The translations under genes and the position numbers were made by a program. Below the pieces are notes generated by a model. That model was not told where the DNA came from. It made no database searches and was given only the letters and a program-made list of their open reading frames with translations. 64,000 nucleotides of DNA from Nocardioides cavernaquae (lineage in GTDB: Bacteria; Actinomycetota; Actinomycetes; Propionibacteriales; Nocardioidaceae): assembly GCF_003600895.1 (NCBI RefSeq), contig NZ_QYRP01000002.1, positions 2,480,001 through 2,544,000 of the forward strand, given 5' to 3'. This document shows, one piece after another, positions 43,712 to 53,977 of the stretch (the stretch's first letter is position 1; the number at the start of each line of letters is the position of its first letter).

Positions 43712-44781
43712 TGGCCCACCAGTGGAAGGGCGTCATCGAGGAGTACCGCGAGCTGCTGGACATCCCGGCAGGCACCCCGGCGGTCACGCTCGGTGAAGGC
43801 GGCACCCCGCTGGTCTCGTCGGCCTGGCTCTCCGAGATCGCTGGCGGAGGCGCCCGGGTCTTCCTGAAGGTCGAGGGCATGAACCCGACCGGTTCCTTCA
43901 AGGACCGCGGCATGACCACGGCCCTGTCTGTGGCCGTCCACGAGGGTGCGCGCGCTGTGGTCTGTGCGTCGACCGGCAACACGTCGGCGTCCATGGCTGC
44001 CTACGCCGCCAAGGCGCGGGTGACCCCGATCGTGCTGGTCCCGGCGGGCAAGATCTCTGCGGCCAAGATGGCCCAGGCGGTCCTGCACGGCGCCAAGGTG
44101 ATCATGGTCCGCGGCAACTTCGACGACTGCCTCAAGATCTCCCGCGGCCTGGCCGAGCACTATCCGGTCGCCCTGGTGAACTCGGTCAACCCGCATCGTC
44201 TCGAGGGCCAGAAGACGGCCTCGTTCGAGGTCGTCGACGCGCTCGGCGACGCCCCTGACTACCACCTGCTGCCCGTGGGCAACGCCGGCAACATCTCGGC
44301 GTACTGGCTCGGCTACAAGCAGTACGCCGACCTGGGTCGCGCCACGCGGCGCCCCGTCATGCGTGCCTACCAGGCCGAGGGAGCAGCTCCGCTGGTGACC
44401 GGCCAGGTCTTCCCGAATCCGGAGACCAAGGCGACCGCGATCCGCATCGGCAACCCGGCCTCGTGGAAGCTCGCGGAGGCCGCTGCTGCTGAGTCGGGCG
44501 GCCGTTTCGCCTCCCTGTCGGACGACCAGATCCTGTCGGCGCAGCGTGAGCTGGCTTCTCAGGACGGGGTGTTCGTCGAGCCGGCGTCCGCTGCTGGTGT
44601 CGCGGGCTTCCTCCAGGACATCTCGCGTGGGGACTCCTATGCGGGCGCGACCGTCGTCATCACGGTGACCGGTCACGGCCTCAAGGACACCGCCACCGCG
44701 CTCGAGGGCTTCGGCGACCTCGTCGAGACCATCGTCGATGCCGAGGTCGACGCTGCTGCGGCGGCTGCCGGCCTGATCTGA
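43711..44781 (+). CDS. thrC: Threonine synthase
   Basis: 356 aa PLP enzyme making threonine from O-phosphohomoserine. PLP Lys64 in NPTGSFKDRGMT, SNTSASMAAYAAKA-type loop (STGNTSASMAAYA), the phosphate loop LLPVGNAGNISAYW and the C-terminal ITVTGHGLKD are present. Short class without the N-terminal SAM domain. GAAGGAGG precedes the ATG, which overlaps the hom stop by one base (TGATG). Confidence 0.97.
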   Translation: MAHQWKGVIEEYRELLDIPAGTPAVTLGEGGTPLVSSAWLSEIAGGGARVFLKVEGMNPTGSFKDRGMTTALSVAVHEGARAVVCASTGNTSASMAAYAAKARVTPIVLVPAGKISAAKMAQAVLHGAKVIMVRGNFDDCLKISRGLAEHYPVALVNSVNPHRLEGQKTASFEVVDALGDAPDYHLLPVGNAGNISAYWLGYKQYADLGRATRRPVMRAYQAEGAAPLVTGQVFPNPETKATAIRIGNPASWKLAEAAAAESGGRFASLSDDQILSAQRELASQDGVFVEPASAAGVAGFLQDISRGDSYAGATVVITVTGHGLKDTATALEGFGDLVETIVDAEVDAAAAAAGLI

Positions 44782-44794
44782 TCGGCTGCTTCTG

Positions 44795-45694
44795 ATGGCT
44801 CTCGTCTCCGGTCCGGTCCGCGTCACGGTCCCTGCGACCTCGGCCAACCTGGGTCCGGGCTTTGACGCCCTCGGTCTCGCGCTGTCGATGCGCGACACCC
44901 TGTCGGCGGAGGTGCTGCCGTCGGGCCTGGTCGTCGAGGTGACCGGTGCCGGGGCCTCCGACGTACCTCGCGATGAGTCGCATCTCGTCGTCCGCTGCAT
45001 CCGGGCGGCGCTCGCGCGGCTGGGGGAGTCTGCTCCTGGCCTGCGCTTGACCTGCGAGAACGTGATCCCGCACTCGCGCGGTCTCGGCTCGTCCTCGGCC
45101 GCGATCGTCGCTGGCCTCGGTCTCGGGCGGGCGCTGGTCGTCCATGGTGCCGAGCAGTTGTCGGACGATGAGCTGTTCCGCATGGCTGCAGACATCGAGG
45201 GTCACCCCGACAACGTCGCCCCGGCTCTCTTCGGCGGCTTCACGATCTCCGGTCACGAGCCGTCGGGCTTCTTCTCGGTCAACTCGCCGGTCTCTCCCGT
45301 GGTGTCCGCGGTCGTCTTCGTGCCTCCGACGCCGGTCGAGACCAGGGTCGCGCGCGGACTGCTCCCGTCGACCGTCCCGCACGCCGACGCTGCGGCAAAC
45401 TCCGGTCGCGCTGCGCTGCTCGTCGCGGCTCTCGCCGGCGATCCGTCGCTGCTGCTGCCGGCCACCCGCGAGTGGTTGCACCAGGACTACCGCGAGCCGG
45501 CCATGCCGGAGTCGCTCGCGCTCGTCCGCTCGCTGCGGGCTCTGGGCTTTGCCGCGATCGTTTCTGGTGCTGGGCCGACGGTGCTCGCCTTCGCGACCTC
45601 TGCGGACGCGCGGGCCGAGCTCCTCACTCGTATGCCCGAGGGCTGGGCGTCCCACGCGCTCGAGGTCGACCACGACGGCCTGATCGTCGGCTGA
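44795..45694 (+). CDS. thrB: Homoserine kinase
   Basis: 299 aa GHMP kinase phosphorylating homoserine for ThrC. N-terminal VTVPATSANLGPGFDALGLAL, ATP loop VIPHSRGLGSSSAAIVAGLGL, and the C-terminal GAGPTVLAF motif are canonical. Last gene of the operon; its 3' end overlaps by 71 bases a minus-strand Cys-rich ORF. Downstream the usual neighbour rho is displaced by about 4 kb of accessory DNA. Confidence 0.96.
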   Translation: MALVSGPVRVTVPATSANLGPGFDALGLALSMRDTLSAEVLPSGLVVEVTGAGASDVPRDESHLVVRCIRAALARLGESAPGLRLTCENVIPHSRGLGSSSAAIVAGLGLGRALVVHGAEQLSDDELFRMAADIEGHPDNVAPALFGGFTISGHEPSGFFSVNSPVSPVVSAVVFVPPTPVETRVARGLLPSTVPHADAAANSGRAALLVAALAGDPSLLLPATREWLHQDYREPAMPESLALVRSLRALGFAAIVSGAGPTVLAFATSADARAELLTRMPEGWASHALEVDHDGLIVG

Positions 45695-45836
45695 CTGGGC
45701 TCGTGGCGCGGCCGCGATCATCGCGGCCGCAGCGACAGCGCTGGCCGCAGCGACACCGCGGCCAGTCTTCGAAGTCGTCGCAACAGTGGTCGAGCACCTC
45801 GAGCTCGTTGGGCGTTGGCATGCGGCGTGTTGTCAT
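45624..45836 (-). CDS. Cysteine-rich microprotein (candidate)
   Basis: 70 aa: MTTRRMPTPNELEVLDHCCD is followed by a cluster reading WPRCRCGQRCRCG, six Cys in 23 residues, then a basic Arg/Ser tail. Could bind metal or a cluster. A good GGGAG ribosome site is six bases before the ATG, which supports expression. Its tail runs antisense into thrB, so the last 24 codons may be constrained by that gene. No family recognised; moderate confidence that it is a real gene. Confidence 0.45.
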   Translation of the reverse strand: MTTRRMPTPNELEVLDHCCDDFEDWPRCRCGQRCRCGRDDRGRATSPVSRRSGRRGRPRARGTPSPRAYE

Positions 45837-46050
45837 GGTCGTCTCCCTTTCGATTGGTGTGACTGACACGCTGTTGGTGGCCACCGAGATGTCCGGAGTG
45901 CCTGACTGGAGTTGTCCACAGGCTGCCGCCGACAGTCCTGACGATCGCCCGAATGGGTCATCGAAACCGTTACCTCTTCGTGATCCACAGGGTCTCTGAT
46001 CAGCGCCTTTCCGGCCGGATGTTGTCGGTGGGTGGTGCTTGAGTGGGTGC

Positions 46051-47706
46051 ATGGCCAACTCGGGCACGCGGTTCTCGGAGCTGTCGCGGAGGGATCTCCT
46101 CGACAGTGCTTCTGCGCGTGAGCAGGCCCGTCGCCGGGCCGACATCGACTTGTTGTTGATCGCGCGGGAGTGGGCCATCGCCAACGGCCCCGATGTTGTG
46201 CATCTGACGAGGGCCGGCAAGCCGGGTCGTGTCCGGCTGCGGGAGTACGGCGCGACCGGCACGCCGCTGGTGGCGTCCACCGCGGGTGCTCAGCTCGCCG
46301 CGAGGATGGGCCGGTCCACCGGCACCGGGGATCGGTGGATCGCGGACGTGGTCGACATCGAGCACCGCCTCCCGAGCATCTGGACCCGCACCCTGGCCGG
46401 TGCCGTGATGCCCTCCTATGCCCGCCACGTCGCCACCCAGACCCGGGCCCTGTCGGTCGAGGCCGCAGCCTACGTCGATGCCCGCGTCGCCGAGTCGGTC
46501 GATGGGCGGATCCCGTGGGGACGGTTCGAGGCCCTGGTGGCGGCCGCGGTCACCGCCGCCGACCCCGCGGCCGCGTCGGCGCGTGAGGAAGCGAACCGCA
46601 AGGCCCGCTACGCCCACAAGCACCTGTCGAATGAGGCTGGGATGGGCATCTTCACCATCCGCACAGACGCGTTCGGGATCGCGAAGATCGACGCCACCGT
46701 CGACTACCTCGCCCGCATCCTCAAGGACCTCGGCTCCACCGACGGTGAGGACGACCGCCGTGCCACCGCCGCCGAGCTGCTCGCCGACCCCGCAGCCGTG
46801 GTCAAGCTTCTGGCGGCGTACGCCGGATGGCGCGACCGACCCACCGATGATGCCGACGACGCACTCGCTCTGGCCTCCGATCGTGGTGGACGCGACCAGG
46901 ACGACCGCACCGTCCTCGGCGACGCCGACGCCGACCCTGCCGGTGAGTCCCGCGGCATCGTCGACGCCGCCATCAAGCTGTGGGACCAGACCCACAACAG
47001 GCCCGACGACGGGCCCACTGACAACCCCAGCGACGGGTCCGGCGACGGGCCCACCGGCGGCGCCTGCGACGGCTCGTCTGGCGGCGGCAAGCCGGTCATC
47101 GACTGGTCGCGGTTGCTGCCGACGCTGACGATCTTTGTGCACCTCTACGGCGGCCGTATCACCCAGACCCCCGACAGGACCGGCAGCGGCCGCGCCGACG
47201 GGAGCACCGGAGGACGCACTGTGGTCGGTGCCGACCGCGACGGCTCGCCGGACCTGGTGCGTATCGAGGGCATCGGGGTGGTGACGGAGGCGTGGTTGCG
47301 GGGGCACTTCAGCCTGCACCCGCATCAGAAGGTGCGGTTGACTCCGGTGCTCGACATCGAAGGCCAGGCCCCGGTCGACGCCTGGGAGATCCCTGATCGA
47401 CATCGCCAGGCCGTGCGCCTGATGACGCCGGCCGACAGCTTCCCGTGGGGATCCAGCAGCACCAACCGGTCTGATGGATGGCGAAGCATGCAGATCGACC
47501 ACAACACCCCTTGGACCCCCGACGTCCCCGGGTTGTCCACGATCGGCAACTACGGCCCCCTGACCCAGTTTCACCACAACCTCAAAACCCACTGCGGGTG
47601 GGAAGTCCAGCAACCCTTCCCCGGCATCTACCTGTGGCGCGACCCCCACGGCGCCTACTACCTCGTGGACCACACCGGCACCCGCGCACTCGGCAACACC
47701 GGCTGA
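46051..47706 (+). CDS. DUF222-HNH endonuclease (13E12 repeat type)
   Basis: 551 aa. N-terminal DUF222 helical region (about 1-240, RRADIDLLLIAREWAI, LPSIWTRTLAGAVMPSYARHVAT), a Gly/Asp-rich linker (GPTDNPSDGSGDGPTGG) and a C-terminal HNH domain: MQIDHNTPWTP, GPLTQFHHNLKTH and a final GAYYLVD. His and Asn metal/catalytic positions appear kept. Such proteins are multicopy and variable in actinobacterial genomes and associated with mobile DNA; the true role is unknown. First large gene of the accessory insertion between thrB and rho. ATG preferred over a TTG four codons upstream. Confidence 0.88.
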   Translation: MANSGTRFSELSRRDLLDSASAREQARRRADIDLLLIAREWAIANGPDVVHLTRAGKPGRVRLREYGATGTPLVASTAGAQLAARMGRSTGTGDRWIADVVDIEHRLPSIWTRTLAGAVMPSYARHVATQTRALSVEAAAYVDARVAESVDGRIPWGRFEALVAAAVTAADPAAASAREEANRKARYAHKHLSNEAGMGIFTIRTDAFGIAKIDATVDYLARILKDLGSTDGEDDRRATAAELLADPAAVVKLLAAYAGWRDRPTDDADDALALASDRGGRDQDDRTVLGDADADPAGESRGIVDAAIKLWDQTHNRPDDGPTDNPSDGSGDGPTGGACDGSSGGGKPVIDWSRLLPTLTIFVHLYGGRITQTPDRTGSGRADGSTGGRTVVGADRDGSPDLVRIEGIGVVTEAWLRGHFSLHPHQKVRLTPVLDIEGQAPVDAWEIPDRHRQAVRLMTPADSFPWGSSSTNRSDGWRSMQIDHNTPWTPDVPGLSTIGNYGPLTQFHHNLKTHCGWEVQQPFPGIYLWRDPHGAYYLVDHTGTRALGNTG

Positions 47707-47795
47707 ACGATGCGCGCACGACCATGCCGAGTTCCGTGCGCAAGAGTTCGTGCAGTTGGACGGCGGGCGCGGAGCGCGTGACGCATACTGATTGA

Positions 47796-47897
47796 GTGCA
47801 GGACCGAGCCATGCGGGATCAGAAGACGCTTGCGATTGTGACCAGCGTTGGGGTCTTCGTGCTTCTCGTTGCCCTACCCTGGCTGCGCTGTGGCTGA
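47796..47897 (+). CDS. Tiny membrane ORF, first of a -1 pair
   Basis: 33 aa with one membrane helix (MQDRAMRDQK, then TLAIVTSVGVFVLLVALPWL). CATACT lies six bases before the GTG, a leaderless-type promoter. Its TGA overlaps the ATG of the next ORF by one base (TGATG) in the -1 frame. Read with a -1 shift, the two become one continuous two-helix protein of about 70 residues, so this is either a coupled peptide pair or a single gene broken by a frameshift or sequence error. Confidence 0.4.
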   Translation: MQDRAMRDQKTLAIVTSVGVFVLLVALPWLRCG

Positions 47898-48013
47898 TGG
47901 TGTCGATCTCTGACCTCGACAGGGACGTCATCAATTCAGGCTTTCGTCTGATCGTGGTTTTCGCTGCTGTGATCGCTGCCGTCCACCTCAAGTGGTCCTC
48001 TCGCCCGCGCTGA
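47897..48013 (+). CDS. Tiny membrane ORF, second of a -1 pair
   Basis: 38 aa: MVSISDLDRDVINSG followed by a helix FRLIVVFAAVIAAVHLKW and a basic tail. The open frame extends upstream past the ATG with hydrophobic residues (LAALWLM) that would continue the helix of the preceding ORF, favouring an originally single gene. No ribosome site of its own; translation would depend on coupling. Confidence 0.4.
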   Translation: MVSISDLDRDVINSGFRLIVVFAAVIAAVHLKWSSRPR

Positions 48014-48070
48014 GGCGAGCATCCGCACGCACATGCCGCGGTCCGAGTGGAAGATCCCGCTACTCCAGCA

Positions 48071-48115
48071 ACAACGCTCCGTTAAACAACGCTCCGTTAA
48101 ACAACGCTCCGTTAG
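48071..48115 (+). repeat. Three tandem 15-bp repeats
   Basis: ACAACGCTCCGTTAA occurs three times head to tail (the last base of copy 3 is G). Each unit contains the small inverted repeat AACG-CTC-CGTT. AT-richer than its surroundings, 28 bases before the next small ORF. Could be operator iterons or a slippage repeat. Confidence 0.85.
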
Positions 48116-48142
48116 CGGTCGCTATGCGCGATATTTGGTTGC

Positions 48143-48283
48143 ATGAAGCCGCGCCTGATCGCTGAACACGGGTGGCTGCTGTTGGTGGTCTACCTTCTGG
48201 TGGCCGTCGACGTGGCGGGCATGGCGGATGGTGATGTCCTATCCGCCGAGGCACTCGCTGCCCTAGTGGGGTTGTGCTCCTAG
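48143..48283 (+). CDS. Small membrane ORF, first of a second -1 pair
   Basis: 46 aa: MKPRLIAEHG, a helix WLLLVVYLLVAVDVAGMA and the start of a second helix (AEALAALVGL) that ends abruptly at CS-stop. The next ORF continues in the -1 frame with LLAAAVILRSDW, which would complete that helix. Preceded by AT-rich sequence and the three 15-bp repeats. Probably the 5' half of a four-helix protein of about 110 residues interrupted by a frameshift. Confidence 0.4.
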   Translation: MKPRLIAEHGWLLLVVYLLVAVDVAGMADGDVLSAEALAALVGLCS

Positions 48284-48477
48284 CTGCCGCAGTGATCCTG
48301 CGATCTGACTGGTACGAGGTGTGCCTGGTGCTGGGCTTCGCAGTGATTGCGGTGCCGTTCCTTCTGGATACCTGGGTCCCGACCTCGTCGCCGTTGGCAC
48401 GGGTGTTGCTCTGGGCGTTTGCGCCGGCTATCTCGCAACTCGGACGAGTAGGACCGGCCGCTCGCGGCAGTCAATAG
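48274..48477 (+). CDS. Small membrane ORF, second of a second -1 pair
   Basis: 67 aa with two or three hydrophobic segments (MLLAAAVILRSDW, EVCLVLGFAVIAVPFLLDTWV, ARVLLWAFAPAISQL). Overlaps the preceding ORF by 10 bases in the -1 frame; GTG start without its own ribosome site. Interpreted as the 3' half of a broken or recoded membrane protein gene. Confidence 0.42.
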   Translation: MLLAAAVILRSDWYEVCLVLGFAVIAVPFLLDTWVPTSSPLARVLLWAFAPAISQLGRVGPAARGSQ

Positions 48478-48593
48478 CCGACTAGGCGAACTTCGTTCGA
48501 CGTCGTGGGGCGGAGTGACCCGCCCGCTCTTGCCGCGTTGGGTGCGGTGCTGCCGAGTCGACCGCGTCTCCAACTGAACTGCGATGACGCGGC

Positions 48594-48830
48594 TCAGGAG
48601 TCCTTTGCCGTCGCGATGGCCTTCTCAACGAACACGCAGACCACGATGTAGATGGGCAGGACGACAATCAACTTGAACATCACTCCCATCAACTCGACAA
48701 GGCCACCGTCCGGGTCACCTCCTGGAGCCGGAACCGGCTCCGGCAGGTAGAGCCGCCGAAGGACGAACGCCATCACGACGATTCCAATGCCGCCTAGGAT
48801 CTCGATAGCGATGCGGGTGTCGCGGTCCAT
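48594..48830 (-). CDS. Two-helix small membrane protein
   Basis: 78 aa with helices IAIEILGGIGIVVMAFVLRRLY and VMFKLIVVLPIYIVVCVFVEKA around a Pro/Gly loop (LPEPVPAPGGDPDGG). No family recognised. GGAGG seven bases before the ATG supports expression. Part of the accessory segment; base composition is less GC-biased than the flanking core genes. Confidence 0.6.
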   Translation of the reverse strand: MDRDTRIAIEILGGIGIVVMAFVLRRLYLPEPVPAPGGDPDGGLVELMGVMFKLIVVLPIYIVVCVFVEKAIATAKDS

Positions 48831-48926
48831 AAGGCGTCCTCCGTCACGGCGGGATCTGATGCGACTCGTCCGGATCCAGAATTGCACTCATCTGCTCCGA
48901 ACGGAGCGCGCTGGTAGATAGCCGGG

Positions 48927-49349
48927 TCAGTGCTGGTGAATCGCCAGCCGCCATCGGCCAAGCCGTTCCATGAGGTGCCAACGCAACTCGGCGAGGCCCA
49001 GGAGAAGAAGACTCGCCGCAAGGAGGATGTCGCGTGCGCTCCCAACCGAAACAGCGAACAGCAGAGCGCCGAACATGGCGAAGCGAACCCACCGCAGTCG
49101 TACGAACCGACGTTCGTTGAGTTTGGCACCGTCACGGAGCCATCGCTTTGCCAGCGCTCCCGTCGGGTACCACCCTGCCAAGAAGGCCAGAATTGCCAAC
49201 TTGTCGCCGTAGTCGGCCGTGCTCAACGCCACGACCACAAACGCGCCGATGAGGTAGATCGACAGCGGCGCGCTTTGCGCCAAGGCAACGGACTCGGGGG
49301 ACGGCGCCGTGCGGCGCTCCCATTCCTCGAAAGTCTCGGGCGGGTTCAC
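48927..49349 (-). CDS. Multi-helix membrane protein, unknown
   Basis: 140 aa: polar N terminus MNPPETFEEWERRTAPSPES, helices PLSIYLIGAFVVVALSTA, KLAILAFLAGWYPTGALA and a long one VRFAMFGALLFAVSVG..DILLAASLLLLGLAEL, with a basic loop KLNERRFVRLRW. No family recognised. The start is GTG with TATAGC about 8 bases upstream and no ribosome site. Last gene of the accessory segment before rho. Confidence 0.62.
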   Translation of the reverse strand: MNPPETFEEWERRTAPSPESVALAQSAPLSIYLIGAFVVVALSTADYGDKLAILAFLAGWYPTGALAKRWLRDGAKLNERRFVRLRWVRFAMFGALLFAVSVGSARDILLAASLLLLGLAELRWHLMERLGRWRLAIHQH

Positions 49350-49715
49350 GGTACGACGCTATAGCGGCTGGCCCGGGGGCGCGGGGCTAACGAGCAACGA
49401 TCTGCCCAACCCTTTCGAAGGGCGACCTAGGGCCAATCATCCGAGAGTCGTTCCCACTGGTATTCCGAACCGTGACCGAGCGCCGCCGTCGGGGAGCGGC
49501 CAACACCTGTGCACTACCGCACATCGGAAACCGCCGGTGTTAGGCTGGCAACGCGTCCCGGATCTGTGGACGCCGCCCACCCGGCCGCTTAGGCCGGAGG
49601 CACTCCTCCCTCACGCTGCCAGCGTCTATCGACGCCTGCGCGCGGGGAGGGCAACACGAGATAGCCGCCGGCATTCGAGCCTGAGCGGCACTGCGATCCG
49701 TGGGAAGGACCTCAC
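49350..49715 (+). promoter_or_regulatory. rho upstream region and structured leader
   Basis: 366 bases without a gene. TAGGCT at 49541-49546 is the best -10, giving a leader of about 160 bases. The leader holds CCGGCC-GCTTA-GGCCGG (49581-49597) and the partly competing GGAGG-CACT-CCTCC (49596-49609). Upstream, CCCTT-TCG-AAGGG sits at 49410-49422. Long leaders allow rho autoregulation in several bacteria; here it is inference. Confidence 0.45.
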
Positions 49716-51656
<1,941 letters not shown>

Positions 51657-51700
51657 TCGGATGACCCCTCCGGGGTCACTGGACAGGTACGGTTTTCGCC

Positions 51701-52069
51701 GTGGCGAAGATCGTGGTTGCGGACGACGACGCGGACATCCGCGACCTCGTGGCCTTCAAGCTCGCCCAGGTGGGTCACGAGGTGACGGTGGTGGCGGATG
51801 GCTCAGCGGCGGTCGACGCCTGCCGGGAGGTCGGGGCAGACCTTGCCCTGCTCGACCTGATGATGCCGGGCATGGGTGGCCTCGATGCCTGCCGGGCGCT
51901 CCGGCTCGATCCCGCGCTGGAATCGATCCGGATCATCCTGCTCACCGCACGGGCGCAGGAGAGCGACATCGAGCAGGGTTTCGCCGCCGGTGCCGACGAC
52001 TACGTCACCAAGCCGTTCAGCCCGCGTGAGCTCAGTGCCCGGGTCAGCGCCGCCCTCGGCCAGCCGTGA
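51701..52069 (+). CDS. Single-domain response regulator (CheY-like receiver)
   Basis: 122 aa. Acidic pocket in VVADDDADIRD, phosphoacceptor Asp in LALLDLMMPGMGG, Thr in ILLTARA and Lys in DDYVTKPFSP; no output domain. It likely relays phosphate or acts by protein contact. TACGGT seven bases before the GTG indicates a leaderless transcript. Its stop overlaps the sensor kinase start (GTGA). The pair is inserted between rho and rpmE, which are neighbours in mycobacteria. Confidence 0.9.
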   Translation: MAKIVVADDDADIRDLVAFKLAQVGHEVTVVADGSAAVDACREVGADLALLDLMMPGMGGLDACRALRLDPALESIRIILLTARAQESDIEQGFAAGADDYVTKPFSPRELSARVSAALGQP

Positions 52070-53574
52070 CCGCGGGTCCTGTCCCGGACACCAGCGTCCG
52101 GCGCCGCCTCGTCTCGGTGCTCACGCTGATCCTCGTCCTGCTCTTCGCGACCGGCGGCCTCGGCCTGTTGAGTGCCTTCCTGTCGTTCCGAGCGGTGCAC
52201 CACCTGACCACCGTCGTCCAGCCCGCGTCCTCCGCGAACGCGGCGATCCTGCAGGACCTGACCGACGCCGAGACCGGTGTCCGGGCCTGGGGTCTCAGCG
52301 GCGAAGCCAGTGCGCTGGAGCCCTACCGCACGGCCCTCGTCCGGCTGCCCGAGGACGAACGGGACCTGGCGAGGCACCTTCCGGAACGGCCCGGCCTGCG
52401 AGCCCTCGCGGACGAGCAGGAGCGACTCGCCCAGCGGTGGTTGACCGAGTACGCCGAGTTGCGCGTCTCCCGCCCGGGCGGATCGGACAACTACGACCCG
52501 GAACTCTTCTTCCACGGCAAGGAACTCTTCGACGAGCTGCGCACGATCCACGGACAGATCCAGTCGATCCTGGACGCCGACGTGTCGGATGCCCGCGAAA
52601 TGGCCGTGAAGCGTGTGCGCAGGACCGGCATCGCGATCGCCGCGTTCACGCTGCTCGGACTCACCCTCGCAGCCTCGTCGGGCCGGCGCCTGCTCCGCGA
52701 GATCCGTGATCCCCTGGCCGAGCTCGAGGGAGTGGTGCAGCGACTGGCGCTCGGCGAGCTGGGTGCCCGTGCCCGGGTCCGTGGCCCGCGCGAGGTGCGT
52801 CTCGTGGCGCGCGCCCTCAATGCGCTGGCTGACGAGAGTGAGCGCAGCCGGGCCGCCGAGGCCTCGTTCACCTCGGATGTGCGCGCGCTGGACACCGCGC
52901 GAGGCGACTTCGTCTCCAACGTCAGCCACGAGCTCCGCACCCCGTTGACCGTCCTCTCCGGCTACCTCGAGATCGTCGAGGACGAGTTCTCGGGCGACGT
53001 GAGCGAGCACCACCAGCGGATGATCGACGCGTCGCGACGCAACGTTGACCGCCTGAGTGCGCTCATCGACGACCTGCTCACCCTCTCCCGTACCGAGAAC
53101 CGGTCGACCGATCTCGAGCAGGTCGACCTGCGCCTGCTGGTCCGTGACGCTGTTCAGGACCTGCGCATGGCGTCGGGCAGGCGGGAGGTGGTGCTGACGA
53201 AGCAGCTGCCGGACGACGTGGTCCCCGTGCTGGCCGACCGGGGTCAGCTGGCTCGCGCGATCGTGAACGTCGTCGGCAACGCCGTGAAGTTCAGCCCTGC
53301 GGGTTCGGAGGTCCTGGTGCGCGTGGAGTCCACCGCGGATGAGGCCGTCCTGGTCGTCGTCGATCACGGCATCGGCATCCCGGCACGGGAGATCGGTGCC
53401 CTCGGCACCCGCTTCTTCCGCGCGTCGAATGCGATGGCGGCCGAGGTCCCCGGCACAGGGCTGGGGCTGCGAATCGTCCAGTCGATCGTCGACAACCACG
53501 CGGGTTCGGTGAAGGTGGACTCGGTCGAGGGTGAGGGCACGACCGTCACGATCCGGCTGCCGATTACCGGATGA
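52066..53574 (+). CDS. CHASE3-like membrane sensor histidine kinase
   Basis: 502 aa. Helix 1 (about 15-40), an extracellular helical domain with [23 protein letters not shown], characteristic of CHASE3, helix 2 (about 185-205), HAMP, phospho-His in [22 protein letters not shown] box [14 protein letters not shown]1 DHGIGIP and G2 [12 protein letters not shown]. It pairs with the receiver immediately upstream (4-base overlap). The signal is unknown; CHASE3 kinases often sense stress or membrane cues. Confidence 0.92.
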   Translation: MTAGPVPDTSVRRRLVSVLTLILVLLFATGGLGLLSAFLSFRAVHHLTTVVQPASSANAAILQDLTDAETGVRAWGLSGEASALEPYRTALVRLPEDERDLARHLPERPGLRALADEQERLAQRWLTEYAELRVSRPGGSDNYDPELFFHGKELFDELRTIHGQIQSILDADVSDAREMAVKRVRRTGIAIAAFTLLGLTLAASSGRRLLREIRDPLAELEGVVQRLALGELGARARVRGPREVRLVARALNALADESERSRAAEASFTSDVRALDTARGDFVSNVSHELRTPLTVLSGYLEIVEDEFSGDVSEHHQRMIDASRRNVDRLSALIDDLLTLSRTENRSTDLEQVDLRLLVRDAVQDLRMASGRREVVLTKQLPDDVVPVLADRGQLARAIVNVVGNAVKFSPAGSEVLVRVESTADEAVLVVVDHGIGIPAREIGALGTRFFRASNAMAAEVPGTGLGLRIVQSIVDNHAGSVKVDSVEGEGTTVTIRLPITG

Positions 53575-53668
53575 TGCCCTCCGAGTGGCAGAATTCTCTG
53601 CTGGCTCCGGTTCACGTGCGTCCACTCCGGACGGGCGACCCGGCACCCTTGACTCCCAGGAGAAAACC

Positions 53669-53875
53669 GTGAAGAAGGACATTCACCCGACGTACGTCCT
53701 CACCGACGTCACCTGCACCTGCGGCGCGTCGTTCCAGACCCGCAGCACGCTGAGCTCCGGCAAGATCCACTCCGACGTCTGCTCGCAGTGCCACCCGTTC
53801 TACACGGGCAAGCAGAAGATCCTCGACACCGGCGGCCGCGTTGCCCGCTTCGAGGCTCGCTACGGCAAGAAGTAG
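53669..53875 (+). CDS. rpmE: 50S ribosomal protein L31 (zinc form)
   Basis: 68 aa. The zinc ligands are present as CTCG near 16-19 and [13 protein letters not shown], so this is the C+ form, replaced by a Cys-free paralogue under zinc limitation in many actinobacteria (paralogue not in this window). AGGAG precedes the GTG by six bases. A clear hairpin terminator follows. Confidence 0.95.
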   Translation: MKKDIHPTYVLTDVTCTCGASFQTRSTLSSGKIHSDVCSQCHPFYTGKQKILDTGGRVARFEARYGKK

Positions 53876-53887
53876 CACCTCACCGGC

Positions 53888-53918
53888 GCCGACCCCCGCG
53901 TTCTCGCGGAGGGTCGGC
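53888..53918 (+). terminator. Hairpin terminator after rpmE
   Basis: GCCGACCC-CCGCG, TTCT loop, CGCGG-A-GGGTCGGC: a 13-bp stem with one bulged A, 12 bases beyond the rpmE stop. Confidence 0.8.
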
Positions 53919-53977
53919 GTTCGGCATTTCTCGCCCGTCACATCTGGCTACACCCTCGCCCCAGGAGGCGGATTCTC

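Noticed and set aside
48071..48115. CRISPR array
   Set aside because: Only three 15-bp units, contiguous and without spacers, and no cas gene nearby.
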